64,000 bases of DNA from JBBQWZ01 sp038210135 (GTDB taxonomy: Bacteria > Acidobacteriota > Terriglobia > Bryobacterales > Bryobacteraceae), in NCBI GenBank assembly GCA_038210135.1, contig JBBQWZ010000035.1:1-64000 (forward strand), written 5' to 3'. The notes beneath the pieces are model-generated. The model was not told where the DNA came from, searched no databases, and worked only from the letters and a program-made list of their open reading frames with translations. Shown here piece by piece: positions 1 to 8,073 of this stretch. The position numbers and the translations under genes were made by a program. Positions within the stretch are counted from its first letter, which is position 1, and each line of letters opens with the position of its first letter.

Positions 1-18
1 GGCGCCGACCCGTTCGCA

Positions 19-1815
19 TCAGCTGAATCGGCGCTCGAAGCGTTGTTCTTGGCGGTAGGGGTAGATGTCGATCACTTCCCCGGCCGCGTTGGTGGCCTGC
101 ATCTGTTGCCAGAAATCCGCTGTGTAGATCTCCGCGTGGTAACGCTCCATCACCGCCCGCAGGGGCTTGGGAAACCAGAGGAAGGTGCGGAATTCCTCGG
201 GGAAGACGTCGCCCGGCCGTACGGCGTACCAGGGCTGGGCGGCCATTTCGTCCGCGTCGTCCCGGGCCGGCGGGATTACCCGGAAGGTGCACTCGTCCAG
301 CCCGCACAGCTCGTCATAGTCGTAGAAAACCACCCGCCCGTGCCGGGTGACGCCGAAATTCTTGATCAGCAGATCCCCGGGGAAGATGTTGGTGGCCGCC
401 AGATCCCGGATGGCGTTCCCGTACTCCACGATGGCCTCCGCCGCCCGATCCGGGTGCATCTCCTTGATGTAGAGATCCAGCGGGTAAAGTCGCCGCTCGG
501 TGTAGACATGGGCGATGATCACCTCCCGCTCGGTCACGGTGACGGTTTCGGCGGCGTAGGTTTGCAGCTCCTGGATCAGTTCCGGAGAGAAGCGATCCCG
601 GTTGAAGGTCAAGTACTCGAACTCCTGGGCGTCCACCAGCCGTCCGGCCCGGTCGTGGCGGAAGACCATTTTGTAGCGATCCTTCACCTCCTGGCGGGTG
701 GCGGTTTTGGGCGGGTCGAAGCGATCCCGGATGATCTTGAAGACCCGGTCATAGGAGGGCAGGGCAAAGCAGCTCATTACCATGCCCTTGGTCCCCCGGG
801 CGATCTCGAACTTGTCCGTGGAGTTCTGCAGGTGGCGGTAGAGATCCCGATAGAGCAGAGTCTTGCCGTGCTTGTTGTAGCCCAAGGAAATATATAGTTC
901 CGCCACGGACTTCAGGGGCATTAGGGTCTTGAGAAAGCCCACCAGATCGCTGGGGCGCTCCGCCTCCACCTGGAAATAGGAGCGGGTGAAGCTGAAGATG
1001 GTGCTGGCGTCGTTCTCGCTGAGCAGCACCGTGTCCACCACCAGGCCCGCCTCCGTGTTGATCAGGGGCAGGGCAATGGGCATGATCCGGTTGCCCCAGC
1101 GGATGCGCCCCACCAAATAGGCCGCCTTGCCCCGATAAAAGACGGATTTGACCATTTCGATGGCGCTGTAGTCCGGCGACCCCCACTTTTCGGTGAGGTG
1201 GTGGATCACCGTGTCGGCGATGTGGCGCAGGTCATCCTCTTTGTTGACATAATTTACGGCGAAGGGATAGTCGTCCAGGATGGCCTGAAAGAGGGCGTGG
1301 CTGGTCTGGGTCTTGGCATAGCGCCGATAGACCGGGGTTTCGTCCCCCGTGGAGAGATATTCGGCATCAAACCAGATAAATTCAATGCGGGGATCCAGGC
1401 CCACGGTGGTGAAGATGCGCCGAGTGACCGAGTTGAAGAAGGTCTCGGCCAGTTCCAGATCGTTGCGCAGGATGATCATGCGGGTGAAGATCTGTTTCAT
1501 TTCCATCCAGATCAGCTTGCTGGGCAACTCCTCGCCCAGAATTTCCCGGATCTGGGCCAGCAGGGGGTTGAGCACTTTGGCGTAGAGATCCAGCCGTTCC
1601 ACCGAGTCCGCCTGCACGTCCTTCCACTGCCGCTGCTCAAACCGCCGTTTGGCCCGCCGGGCAATGGTCTTGAACTGGCTGTGATAGTCCACAAACGCGT
1701 CCAAAATGGCCAGGCTGGCATTGCGGGCCAGCCTTCCGTGGTGGATATTTTCGGACAGCCCAACCTGTGTCGTTTCGGGTTGATGGGGTGAGATCATCGG
1801 ACGCTCCTGCTCCAA
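19..1815 (-). CDS. aceK: Isocitrate dehydrogenase kinase/phosphatase
   Basis: The 598-residue product matches AceK along its length, which is close to the roughly 580 residues usual for the family. AceK phosphorylates and dephosphorylates isocitrate dehydrogenase and so switches carbon between the TCA cycle and the glyoxylate bypass; it acts in the cytoplasm. The nucleotide-binding loop GTKGMVM lies near residues 341-347, followed by LPSYDRVFKIIRD. The catalytic-region segments DLLIKNF (about 481-487) and DYDE (about 499-502) are present, so the kinase core looks intact. The start chosen is the first methionine. No isocitrate lyase, malate synthase or isocitrate dehydrogenase gene is visible nearby, unlike the enterobacterial aceBAK operon. 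It is the last gene of a four-gene minus-strand block. AceK is best known from Proteobacteria, so its presence beside acidobacterial genes is odd. Confidence 0.93.
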   Translation of the reverse strand: MEQERPMISPHQPETTQVGLSENIHHGRLARNASLAILDAFVDYHSQFKTIARRAKRRFEQRQWKDVQADSVERLDLYAKVLNPLLAQIREILGEELPSKLIWMEMKQIFTRMIILRNDLELAETFFNSVTRRIFTTVGLDPRIEFIWFDAEYLSTGDETPVYRRYAKTQTSHALFQAILDDYPFAVNYVNKEDDLRHIADTVIHHLTEKWGSPDYSAIEMVKSVFYRGKAAYLVGRIRWGNRIMPIALPLINTEAGLVVDTVLLSENDASTIFSFTRSYFQVEAERPSDLVGFLKTLMPLKSVAELYISLGYNKHGKTLLYRDLYRHLQNSTDKFEIARGTKGMVMSCFALPSYDRVFKIIRDRFDPPKTATRQEVKDRYKMVFRHDRAGRLVDAQEFEYLTFNRDRFSPELIQELQTYAAETVTVTEREVIIAHVYTERRLYPLDLYIKEMHPDRAAEAIVEYGNAIRDLAATNIFPGDLLIKNFGVTRHGRVVFYDYDELCGLDECTFRVIPPARDDADEMAAQPWYAVRPGDVFPEEFRTFLWFPKPLRAVMERYHAEIYTADFWQQMQATNAAGEVIDIYPYRQEQRFERRFS

Positions 1816-1840
1816 TTGTGCGCATGGATTCGATGGATAG

Positions 1841-2209
1841 CTAACTCAGCCGCCCCCGCACCACATCCGGCGGGAATCTATGCTGGTTTCGGGCGAGTTT
1901 GGCCTGCACCGCCTGGCTGACGTCGATCTCCCCGCTGTTGGCCAACATCAGACAGTAGATCACCACATCGGCCAGTTCATCGGCCAGGGCGGCCTGGGCG
2001 TCCGCGTCCCTGACCAGGGCGCGGCTCTCGTCGCCGGTCAGCCACTGCACGTGCTCCATGATCTCCGCGGCTTCGATGGCAATGCTCATGGCCAGGTTTT
2101 TGGGCGAATGGTAGACCGCCCACTCCCGCTCCGCCACGAAGCGGCGGCAGATCTCCCGCAATTCTTCGACCGTGGTGTGGGCGTCGTCCGTGGCCCGTTC
2201 CCCGCTCAC
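1841..2209 (-). CDS. MazG-like nucleotide pyrophosphohydrolase
   Basis: A 122-residue protein of the all-alpha NTP pyrophosphohydrolase (MazG-like/dCTPase) family. Such enzymes hydrolyse (d)NTPs to the monophosphate and pyrophosphate and clean the nucleotide pool. The metal-binding pattern is visible as EAAEIMEHVQW in the first half and DELADVVIY in the second, with acidic residues on successive helices. I place the start at the GTG at 2209: its GTGA overlaps the stop of the upstream DinB-type gene, which suggests translational coupling. An upstream in-frame ATG at 2269 would add 20 residues that overlap the previous gene and do not look like the family. It lies 25 bases upstream of aceK and may be cotranscribed with it. 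Confidence 0.82.
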   Translation of the reverse strand: MSGERATDDAHTTVEELREICRRFVAEREWAVYHSPKNLAMSIAIEAAEIMEHVQWLTGDESRALVRDADAQAALADELADVVIYCLMLANSGEIDVSQAVQAKLARNQHRFPPDVVRGRLS

Positions 2210-2700
2210 TTCTTCTCCAAGCAGAAAACCATATAGTCCAACGCCGGCGTGGGCACGCCCAGACTCCACAGCACCGGGGAGATCTGGCTGCGGTGTTCCG
2301 TGGCGTGGTTGATCACATGTTGCAGCAGGTCGCCCAGGATCAGGGTGCCTTCCACGCCCCGGGTGTTGCGGAAGGTCACCGTGCGCTGCAAATCCTCCTG
2401 GATCAGGGATCCCACATAGGTCTGAAACTCGCTGTTGATGGGATCCCAGCGGGCTTTCACGGCCGCGAAATTCGAGAAGTCATCGGCATCCAGCATGCCG
2501 ACCGGGCTGCTGCCGTGGATGCGGGATAGCCAGATCCATTCGGCGCTCATGCTGTGGACCAGGGCGCCGTGGATGGATCCCCAGAACGACCCCCGATCCA
2601 TGAGGTAGGCCTCTGCCGATAACTGTTCCACGCTGGGAAAGACCCGATCCCAGGCCCAGCGGTTGTACACAAACAGGCGGCGCATGCGGTCAACGGACAT
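2206..2700 (-). CDS. DinB-family protein
   Basis: A 164-residue protein with the four-helix DinB/YfiT-like metal-dependent fold. It begins MSVDRMRRLFVYNRWAWDRV, which matches the family's N-terminal helix with a conserved asparagine. The likely metal ligands are the histidine in GALVHSMSAEWIWL and the pair in LLQHVINHATEHRSQ. In the family, members include thiol S-transferases (bacillithiol, mycothiol) and many proteins of unknown function; the substrate cannot be told here. The start at 2700 is supported by a GGAGG ribosome-binding site eight bases upstream. The end overlaps the GTG start of the pyrophosphohydrolase gene by four bases. Confidence 0.85.
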   Translation of the reverse strand: MSVDRMRRLFVYNRWAWDRVFPSVEQLSAEAYLMDRGSFWGSIHGALVHSMSAEWIWLSRIHGSSPVGMLDADDFSNFAAVKARWDPINSEFQTYVGSLIQEDLQRTVTFRNTRGVEGTLILGDLLQHVINHATEHRSQISPVLWSLGVPTPALDYMVFCLEKK

Positions 2701-2762
2701 TGGATGATCCTCCTTGTCAAATAAGGTGTTTACCCCGGAGTATTGCGATGGGATAGGTGAGT

Positions 2763-3191
2763 CTACGATTTGGTCCCGTAGCTGGCGCCGCCCGAGGCAG
2801 GCGTCGGCGGCAGGGGAACCGGGGAATGGGCGATCTGGGCCTGCGCCAGAAAGTCCAGGGCCACGGCCAGGGTCTCGCCTGCCGCCAGGGAAGAGGTGTC
2901 GATGTGCAGATCCGCCCAAGTATGGGCGTGGGCCAGCCTTTTCCGTTCTGTCTCCAGGTTTGTCTCGCTCCACGAAACATCCGGGCGGCGTTGGCGCTGG
3001 GCGTCCAGGGTGACATCCAAGTAGATCAACACCGCCGGGGGCCGGATGCGCCGCCACATATCCGCCACCTGGCTGTGTTCCTGGCTCACCGAACGGGCAT
3101 CATATCCCGCCTCGCGCAGGCCCTGCACCAGGGTGGACTTGCCCGATGCGCTGATTCCGGCAATTTTGACCAGCGGCAGGTCTGGGGACAT
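2763..3191 (-). CDS. P-loop small kinase-like protein
   Basis: A 142-residue protein with an N-terminal Walker A loop, GISASGKST (about residues 10-18), preceded by a hydrophobic strand LVKIA, and a later strand VLIYLDVTLDAQ typical of the nucleoside/shikimate/adenylate kinase fold. The exact substrate is not recognisable. The LID region appears short and the C-terminal 20 residues are proline- and alanine-rich. The start at 3191 is chosen because it sits directly before the conserved P-loop strand; an upstream extension in the same frame would read through the heptamer array and is low complexity. It is the first gene of the minus-strand aceK block, and its promoter must lie in or next to the array. 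Confidence 0.65.
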   Translation of the reverse strand: MSPDLPLVKIAGISASGKSTLVQGLREAGYDARSVSQEHSQVADMWRRIRPPAVLIYLDVTLDAQRQRRPDVSWSETNLETERKRLAHAHTWADLHIDTSSLAAGETLAVALDFLAQAQIAHSPVPLPPTPASGGASYGTKS

Positions 3192-3221
3192 GGGAATGAT
3201 AAAATGAGTAATGAGTGATGA

Positions 3222-3395
3222 GTGTTGCGTGTTGCGTGTTGCGTGGTGCGTGTTGCGTGGTGCGTGGTGCGTGGTGCGTGTTGCGTGGTGCGTGTTGCGT
3301 GGTGCGTGGTGCGTGGTGCGTGGTGCGTGGTGCGTGGTGCGTGGTGCGTGTTGCGTGGTGCGTGGTGCGTGTTGCTGTTGCGTGGTGCGTGGTGC
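3222..3395. repeat. Heptamer tandem array, 25 units
   Basis: Twenty-five head-to-tail copies of a 7-bp unit that is either GTGTTGC or GTGGTGC. One unit at 3376-3381 has lost a base. Units differ only at the fourth position. The array ends exactly where a short GC hairpin element begins at 3397. All six frames stay open through it because 7 is not a multiple of 3, which creates spurious low-complexity reading frames on both strands. It separates the aceK block from the acidobacterial part of the window. I recall similar arrays from Chloroflexota and Cyanobacteria, but this is memory and not evidence. Confidence 0.95.
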
Positions 3396-3396
3396 G

Positions 3397-3423
3397 GTCC
3401 CCTCCCTTGACGGTCGGGGTTCA
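3397..3423. repeat. Short dispersed GC hairpin element, divergent copy
   Basis: Reads GTCCCCTCCCTTGACGGTCG and then GGGTTC, with CCCC pairing GGGG around an 11-12-base centre. It resembles the elements at 31184, 31246, 37035 and 50812 and, in its GGTTC...AATCC tail, the copy near 50726. Since those lie in the acidobacterial part, this copy argues that the acidobacterial sequence begins immediately to the right of the heptamer array. The rest of the stretch up to 3708 shows no gene that I can support. Confidence 0.5.
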
Positions 3424-3708
3424 TTCAATCCAGATTTGCGTGAAAGTCCGTGGGTGCGAGCTTGTGGGGAAGGTTCGGGTGAACGGGGTTTTTGCAGTGC
3501 CGGGATCTTTGCGATTGCGCCGGAACTCCCTAGCTGGGCGGCGTCTTTCAAGAGATTGAAATAATTTATAACTCCATTTGGATCATGTGGTTAAGCGGCG
3601 ATTCGGCTGATTCTCGTCAGCGTAATAACGCGATTTCGTACCGTCGTTCTGTTCTTACACTTAACAGCGCACACCCCGTATCCCTTTGAAGCTAAGGCAG
3701 AACCCCAC

Positions 3709-3737
3709 TTGACAGGGACTGTCTGTTGCGGCACAAT
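3709..3737 (+). promoter_or_regulatory. Sigma-70-like promoter for the TonB-dependent receptor
   Basis: A perfect -35 TTGACA at 3709-3714 is followed, after 17 bases, by CACAAT at 3732-3737 (four of six consensus positions). Transcription would start near 3744 and leave an untranslated leader of about 120 bases before the receptor start at 3866. This is a prediction from consensus only. Confidence 0.55.
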
Positions 3738-3865
3738 TCGGTAGTTTCGCTTTTTCGATTTCGCAAGAACCTGAAGTTCCAGGACGGCTGGGTCGCCAAG
3801 CCTGGATTGTGCTTACGGGTCTGCGAAATCCAGTGGGTCAGTTTAACTTTTTTCGAAGGGGTTCT

Positions 3866-6800
3866 ATGAAGAACAAGATGCAACTGTGTTGGTTGCTCAT
3901 CGCGGCGTTCCTGGTGACCGCTACGTTGAGCTTCGGACAGGCACCGACTGGCTCCATTGGGGGCACGGTTTATGACGAGACGGGCGCGGTGATCGCGAAC
4001 GCTCTTGTTGTTGTGAAGAACAAAGCGACCGGCGTCGAGCGCCGGCTGGCGTCGGGCGCGGACGGCACATTCCTCGCGGCTTCCTTGCCGGCGGGCGAGT
4101 ATGAAGTCCGCACCGAGATGAAGGGTTTCCGGACGCAGGTTCGCGAAGCGACGGTGCAGGTGGGCGCCACGACCACCGCGGATTCGCGCATGACCATCGG
4201 CCAATCGGCGGAGATCGTCAATGTGGAAGCGGCGAGCTCGCAGATTTCTTATGACAGCAACACCATCGACGGCGTGATTACGCGCCAGAAGATTCAGGAC
4301 CTGCCGCTGAACGGCCGCAGCTTTCTGAACCTCGCGTTCCTTGAGCCCGGCGTGACGGTGGGAACGGGATCGACTTCGCAGTACAACGCGCTGTTCAGCG
4401 TTTCGATTTTGGGCGGCAGCAGCTCGCGCACGTCGATCAACGTCGATGGCGGCAACATCCGCAACCAGATTGAAGGCGGTACGTCGCAGAACTTCTCCCA
4501 GGAAGTGGTTCAGGAATTCCAGTTGTCGAGCGTGAACTTCGACCTGTCGACGGGCATCACTTCGGTGGGTTCGATCAACGTGGTCACGCGGTCGGGTGGA
4601 AACGCGTTCCACGGCAGCGGTTACTTCTTCTTCCGCGATCACAACATGGCGGCGTATCCGGGATTGACGCGGAATCCGCTGAACCTGGATCCGTTCTTCG
4701 CGCGCCGCAATCCGGGCTTCTGGGTCAGCGGTCCGATCATCAAGAACAAGGCGTTCTTCTTCTTCAACCTTGAGAACACGAATCAGACGCAGGTGTTCAC
4801 TTACCAGGCGAACCTGGCGAGCGCGTCGGGCCTGACGGGCAACTACTTCAGCCCGTACAAAGGCAAGACGCTGAGCACGCGATTCGATTACAAGCTGGGC
4901 GAAAAGCACAACCTGTTCGCGCGTTACTCGCATGACGGCAACAGCGGCTTCGGTCCTTCGGGCGGCGCGACGCTGCCGTCGAACTGGCTGCGCAACACCA
5001 ACTGGGCGGACCAGACGGCGTTTGGAATCACGAGCACGCTGAAGGCGAACATCGTAAATGACTTCCGTTTTGTTTACGGATACTGGCAGAATCGGAACCT
5101 GTTTCCGACGGCCGACACCTGCAACGGCTGCATCGGGCTGCTCGGACCGCAGATCGGAATCGCGAACACGAACGTGACGATCGGCGACACGTCCAACGCG
5201 ACCCAGGGCCGCGACCTCCGCCGCTTCCAATTCACCGACAACCTGAACTGGCAGGTGGGCTCGCACCGTCTCCGCTTCGGCGGTGAGTTCGAACATTCTC
5301 CGGGAACCGGGTTCTGGGGCTTCTGCGATCCGTATTGCACCACGGTCGGCTCTCCGGAGCTGGTTGGCAGTCTGGGTCTCGGCGCGCTCGCCGGCGCCTT
5401 GTTCCCGACTCTCCCGAAGACCATCACCACGCAGGCGGATTTCTACAATCTGCCGTTCGCGGGCGCGATCGTCGGCGTCGGCGATCCGGCGCAGCCGCCT
5501 CCCTACAATGTGGACACGGCAAAATTGAATCGCCGCGTGCGATTCTACGGCCAGGATTCCTGGAAGGTCACGCCGAAGTTCACGTTCAACTACGGTTTGG
5601 CGTGGGAATACGAGTCGAACATCGTCAACGGCGACCTGTCGAAGCCGAAGTATCTGGCTCCGCTGTATGGCAGCGATCTTTCGCCGACCAACAACAACGT
5701 GCATAACTTCTCGCCTTCGATCGGCTTCACCTGGAATCCGTTCAAGGACAGCAAGACCGTCATTCGCGGCGGTACAGGCCTCTACTACGATACGGAAAAC
5801 CTGTCGCGCCGCTTGCAGGAGCGCGCCTCGATCGGACCGGTCGGCAACGGCCGCCAGCAGATTCCGAACTCGGTGTTCACGAACATCTTCCCGGGCATCG
5901 TCGATCTCTCGCGCGGCGGCACGCCGGTGGCGGTCGGAGCTTCCCTGCCCTTCGGCGACCTGTTGAACCTCACGCTGGGCCAGTTCCAGACGATTTACAA
6001 CCAGCAGGTTGGAGCCGTGGTGGCGGCGCTCGCGCCGAAGAGCCTCACGGATCTGAGCGTCCGCAACATCGACATCTCGAAGGCGGGCACGGATCTATAC
6101 CCGCACGAGTTCCCGGTGCAGAAGAGCCTGCACTTCAACCTCGGCGTCCAGCGCGAGATTCGCCGCGACCTGGTGGTCACGGTCGATTTCGCGCGCCGCG
6201 TGTTTACGCACGTGACGGATCAGTACGATTACAACCGCTACAACCGGTACATCAACGGCGTGCAGACGCCGGTGATCCCGAAGTGCACCGGCGCGCAGGC
6301 ATCGGTCCCGGGCTTCAACTGCTCGACCGGGCCGATCAACTTCTGGACTCCGTACCAGCGCAACGTGTACAACTCGATGCTGGTGAAGGTGGACAAGCGT
6401 TTCGCGCAGCGGTATCAGTTCACCGCGTCGTACGCGCTGACCGATCAGCACGGCTACAACGGCATCTACAATCTGGACCAGCTGAATTCGAGCTGGGGTC
6501 CGCAGGGCGCGCGCCACATCCTGAACATTTCGGGAATCGCGGATCTGCGCTGGGGCTTCCAGCTGGGACTGATCTCGTCTACTTCGAGCGTGGGCCCGAC
6601 GATGGCTTTCGTTTCGCAGGTGGATCTGACCGGATCCGGCGTGGCCACGACTCCGCTGCCTGGGTTGAGCTTCAACTGCCTCAACCGCGGTTGCGGCCGG
6701 TCGGAACTGGTCGCGGCGGTGGCCAACTGGAATTCGACGCTGGCGGGCAAGAAAGACGCTCGCGGCGCTACGATTCCGGCGCTAGTGCTGCCTTCGAACT

Positions 6801-7063
6801 ACAGCTACGGACGTCCGTTCAATTCGCAGGACATCCGGCTGACGAAGACGTTCACCTACCGTGAGCATTACAAGCTCTCGATCCTGGGCGAAGTCTTTAA
6901 CGTTCTGAACTACGCCAACAAGGGTGGTTACAGCAACCAGCTCGATAAGGCGGTGACCGGCACCCAGACGTTCAACTATCAGCAGGCGACGTCGCGTGGC
7001 GGCCAGGTGTTCGGTTCAGGCGGTCCTCGTGCGCTGCAGGTTGGCGCGCGATTCCAGTTCTAA
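3866..7063 (+). CDS. Oar-like TonB-dependent receptor with carboxypeptidase-regulatory domain
   Basis: A 1065-residue outer-membrane protein. A signal peptide (MKNKMQLCWLLIAAFLVTAT, cleavage after SFG-Q) is followed by a carboxypeptidase-regulatory/CNA-B-like beta domain (about 28-110; GSIGGTVYDETGAVI), a plug domain (NGRSFLNL, NVDGGNIRNQ, GGNAFHGSGYFFFRDHN) and a long beta-barrel ending in an aromatic residue (GARFQF). This is the Oar-like receptor architecture that is expanded in Acidobacteriota; the substrate is unknown, and members are usually linked to uptake of oligosaccharides or peptides. The start at 3866 has an AAGGGG ribosome-binding site and directly precedes the signal peptide. 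A strong terminator follows. It is monocistronic, and a second receptor of the family lies at 22214-25618. Confidence 0.92.
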   Translation: MKNKMQLCWLLIAAFLVTATLSFGQAPTGSIGGTVYDETGAVIANALVVVKNKATGVERRLASGADGTFLAASLPAGEYEVRTEMKGFRTQVREATVQVGATTTADSRMTIGQSAEIVNVEAASSQISYDSNTIDGVITRQKIQDLPLNGRSFLNLAFLEPGVTVGTGSTSQYNALFSVSILGGSSSRTSINVDGGNIRNQIEGGTSQNFSQEVVQEFQLSSVNFDLSTGITSVGSINVVTRSGGNAFHGSGYFFFRDHNMAAYPGLTRNPLNLDPFFARRNPGFWVSGPIIKNKAFFFFNLENTNQTQVFTYQANLASASGLTGNYFSPYKGKTLSTRFDYKLGEKHNLFARYSHDGNSGFGPSGGATLPSNWLRNTNWADQTAFGITSTLKANIVNDFRFVYGYWQNRNLFPTADTCNGCIGLLGPQIGIANTNVTIGDTSNATQGRDLRRFQFTDNLNWQVGSHRLRFGGEFEHSPGTGFWGFCDPYCTTVGSPELVGSLGLGALAGALFPTLPKTITTQADFYNLPFAGAIVGVGDPAQPPPYNVDTAKLNRRVRFYGQDSWKVTPKFTFNYGLAWEYESNIVNGDLSKPKYLAPLYGSDLSPTNNNVHNFSPSIGFTWNPFKDSKTVIRGGTGLYYDTENLSRRLQERASIGPVGNGRQQIPNSVFTNIFPGIVDLSRGGTPVAVGASLPFGDLLNLTLGQFQTIYNQQVGAVVAALAPKSLTDLSVRNIDISKAGTDLYPHEFPVQKSLHFNLGVQREIRRDLVVTVDFARRVFTHVTDQYDYNRYNRYINGVQTPVIPKCTGAQASVPGFNCSTGPINFWTPYQRNVYNSMLVKVDKRFAQRYQFTASYALTDQHGYNGIYNLDQLNSSWGPQGARHILNISGIADLRWGFQLGLISSTSSVGPTMAFVSQVDLTGSGVATTPLPGLSFNCLNRGCGRSELVAAVANWNSTLAGKKDARGATIPALVLPSNYSYGRPFNSQDIRLTKTFTYREHYKLSILGEVFNVLNYANKGGYSNQLDKAVTGTQTFNYQQATSRGGQVFGSGGPRALQVGARFQF

Positions 7064-7082
7064 TCGGAACTTCGGTGGTTTG

Positions 7083-7122
7083 AAAAAGGGGCCGGGGAGC
7101 GAAAGCTTTCCGGCCCTTTTTG
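7083..7122 (+). terminator. Intrinsic terminator after TonB-dependent receptor
   Basis: GGGCCGG (7089-7095) pairs with CCGGCCC (7110-7116), with further pairing around a GAAA tetraloop, followed by TTTTTGTTTG. The A-run before the stem would also allow weak activity on the other strand. Confidence 0.85.
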
Positions 7123-7163
7123 TTTGTCCGGGAAGTGCCTAGATCGATTGCAAGGATGGCGTC

Positions 7164-7436
7164 ATGAAGTCGAATTCCTCAGAATCGCGTCGGTATACGA
7201 TTCGGGGAGTTCCCGCGGAAGTGGACCGCATTCTGCGGGAGCGTGCAGCGGCGAACAAGTCGACCTTGAACCAGGTAATCTTGGACATATTGATGTCAGC
7301 GACTATCCGACAACCGAAGAAAATCGATTTCTCTGACATCGTCGGTAAGTGGACTCCCGATCCTGAATTCGACGAGATCATCGCGTCTCAGCGTCAAGAT
7401 CGACTGGGAAAAGTGGAAGTGACGCGGCGAAGCTGA
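7164..7436 (+). CDS. Orphan VapB/FitA-type ribbon-helix-helix antitoxin
   Basis: A 90-residue protein. Residues about 9-45 (RRYTIRGVPAEVDRILRERA and a following helix) fit a ribbon-helix-helix DNA-binding domain. The C-terminal part, DFSDIVGKWTPDPEFDEIIA, resembles the toxin-binding tail of VapB/FitA-type antitoxins, which normally precede a PIN-domain ribonuclease. No PIN toxin follows: the 140 bases to iscR hold the isc promoter and no coding frame I can support, so this looks like an antitoxin that has lost or never had its partner. A plausible ribosome-binding site (AAGGATGG) lies just upstream. It could act as an anti-addiction factor for a toxin elsewhere, or as a simple repressor. Confidence 0.65.
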   Translation: MKSNSSESRRYTIRGVPAEVDRILRERAAANKSTLNQVILDILMSATIRQPKKIDFSDIVGKWTPDPEFDEIIASQRQDRLGKVEVTRRS

Positions 7437-7540
7437 GTCCTTAAGTTGATGGCAATACAAGACATAATCGGTCGCAATTTAAGTTACTGAAAACACTACG
7501 AAGGCAGCTTGCGCGCGAGCCGCTTTGGGTGCATACTCTT

Positions 7541-7565
7541 ATCTAGGACTGAATGAGTCCTTGAT
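7541..7565. promoter_or_regulatory. IscR-like operator over the predicted isc start site
   Basis: A 25-bp inverted repeat: ATCTAGGACT, five-base spacer GAATG, AGTCCTTGAT. Nine of ten positions are symmetric. Its core GACT-N5-AGTC is the core of the E. coli IscR type 1 site. A weak promoter, TTGCGC at 7509-7514 and CATACT at 7532-7537 with 17-base spacing, would start transcription near 7544, inside the repeat. That places a bound repressor where it would block initiation. The iscR start codon follows only 11 bases after the repeat, so the leader is very short. Confidence 0.7.
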
Positions 7566-7576
7566 CGCTCGGACGC

Positions 7577-8071
7577 ATGCTCAAGCTCACCAAAAAGGCG
7601 GACTACGGTTTGATCTCGCTGCGGCACCTTGCCGTTGCGACGAACGGCCGGAGCGCGAGCGCGAAGGATATTTCGGAGGCGTATCACATACCGCTTCCGA
7701 TTCTTTCCAAGGTGCTGCAGAAGCTTGCAAAGGGCGGTTTGCTGACCTCTGAGCAAGGGACCAACGGCGGCTATCGGCTGTCACGTCCGGCGCAGGATAT
7801 CTCGACGCTTGAGGCGATCCGGACGATTGACGGGCCGATCATTTTGACGGCTTGCTTCACCGATCATGCGGGCTGCAATCAATCGGAGGCGTGCACGGTG
7901 CGCGAGCCTTTGCGCCGGGTGCATGAAGGAATCCTCAGGCTGTTGGCGAGCATCTCCATTGCAGACATGGCGCGGGATGGAAGCGGTCCGCTGCCCGAAC
8001 ACAAGATTTTTCAGCTACAGCCGGCGCAATTGATGGCGCCCGCACACTTAGTGCCGGCAGCAAAAGGATAA
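7577..8071 (+). CDS. iscR: Rrf2-family Fe-S regulator of the isc operon
   Basis: A 164-residue Rrf2-family transcription factor. The N-terminal winged helix-turn-helix is clear (KKADYGLISLRHLAV; ISEAYHIPLPILSKVLQKL; GTNGGYRLSRP as the wing). Three cysteines at residues 93, 100 and 106 are placed to bind a [2Fe-2S] cluster, with spacing x6/x5 instead of the x5/x5 of E. coli IscR. In the family the cluster-loaded protein represses isc genes, giving feedback on cluster supply. The gene opens the isc operon, iscS following after two bases, and an IscR-like inverted repeat lies just upstream, which supports autoregulation. The Shine-Dalgarno sequence is weak. Confidence 0.9.
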   Translation: MLKLTKKADYGLISLRHLAVATNGRSASAKDISEAYHIPLPILSKVLQKLAKGGLLTSEQGTNGGYRLSRPAQDISTLEAIRTIDGPIILTACFTDHAGCNQSEACTVREPLRRVHEGILRLLASISIADMARDGSGPLPEHKIFQLQPAQLMAPAHLVPAAKG

Positions 8072-8073
8072 CG

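Noticed and set aside
3222..3395. CRISPR-like array
   Set aside because: Units are 7 bp with no spacers and no cas genes; this is a simple tandem repeat.
3211..3564. Cysteine/valine-rich or histidine/threonine-rich proteins in several frames
   Set aside because: They are translations of the heptamer array; every frame is open there because the unit length is not a multiple of three.
3692..5704. Long arginine-rich frame on the minus strand opposite the first TonB-dependent receptor
   Set aside because: Composition is typical of the antisense of a GC-rich gene and no domain is recognisable; the plus-strand receptor explains the region.
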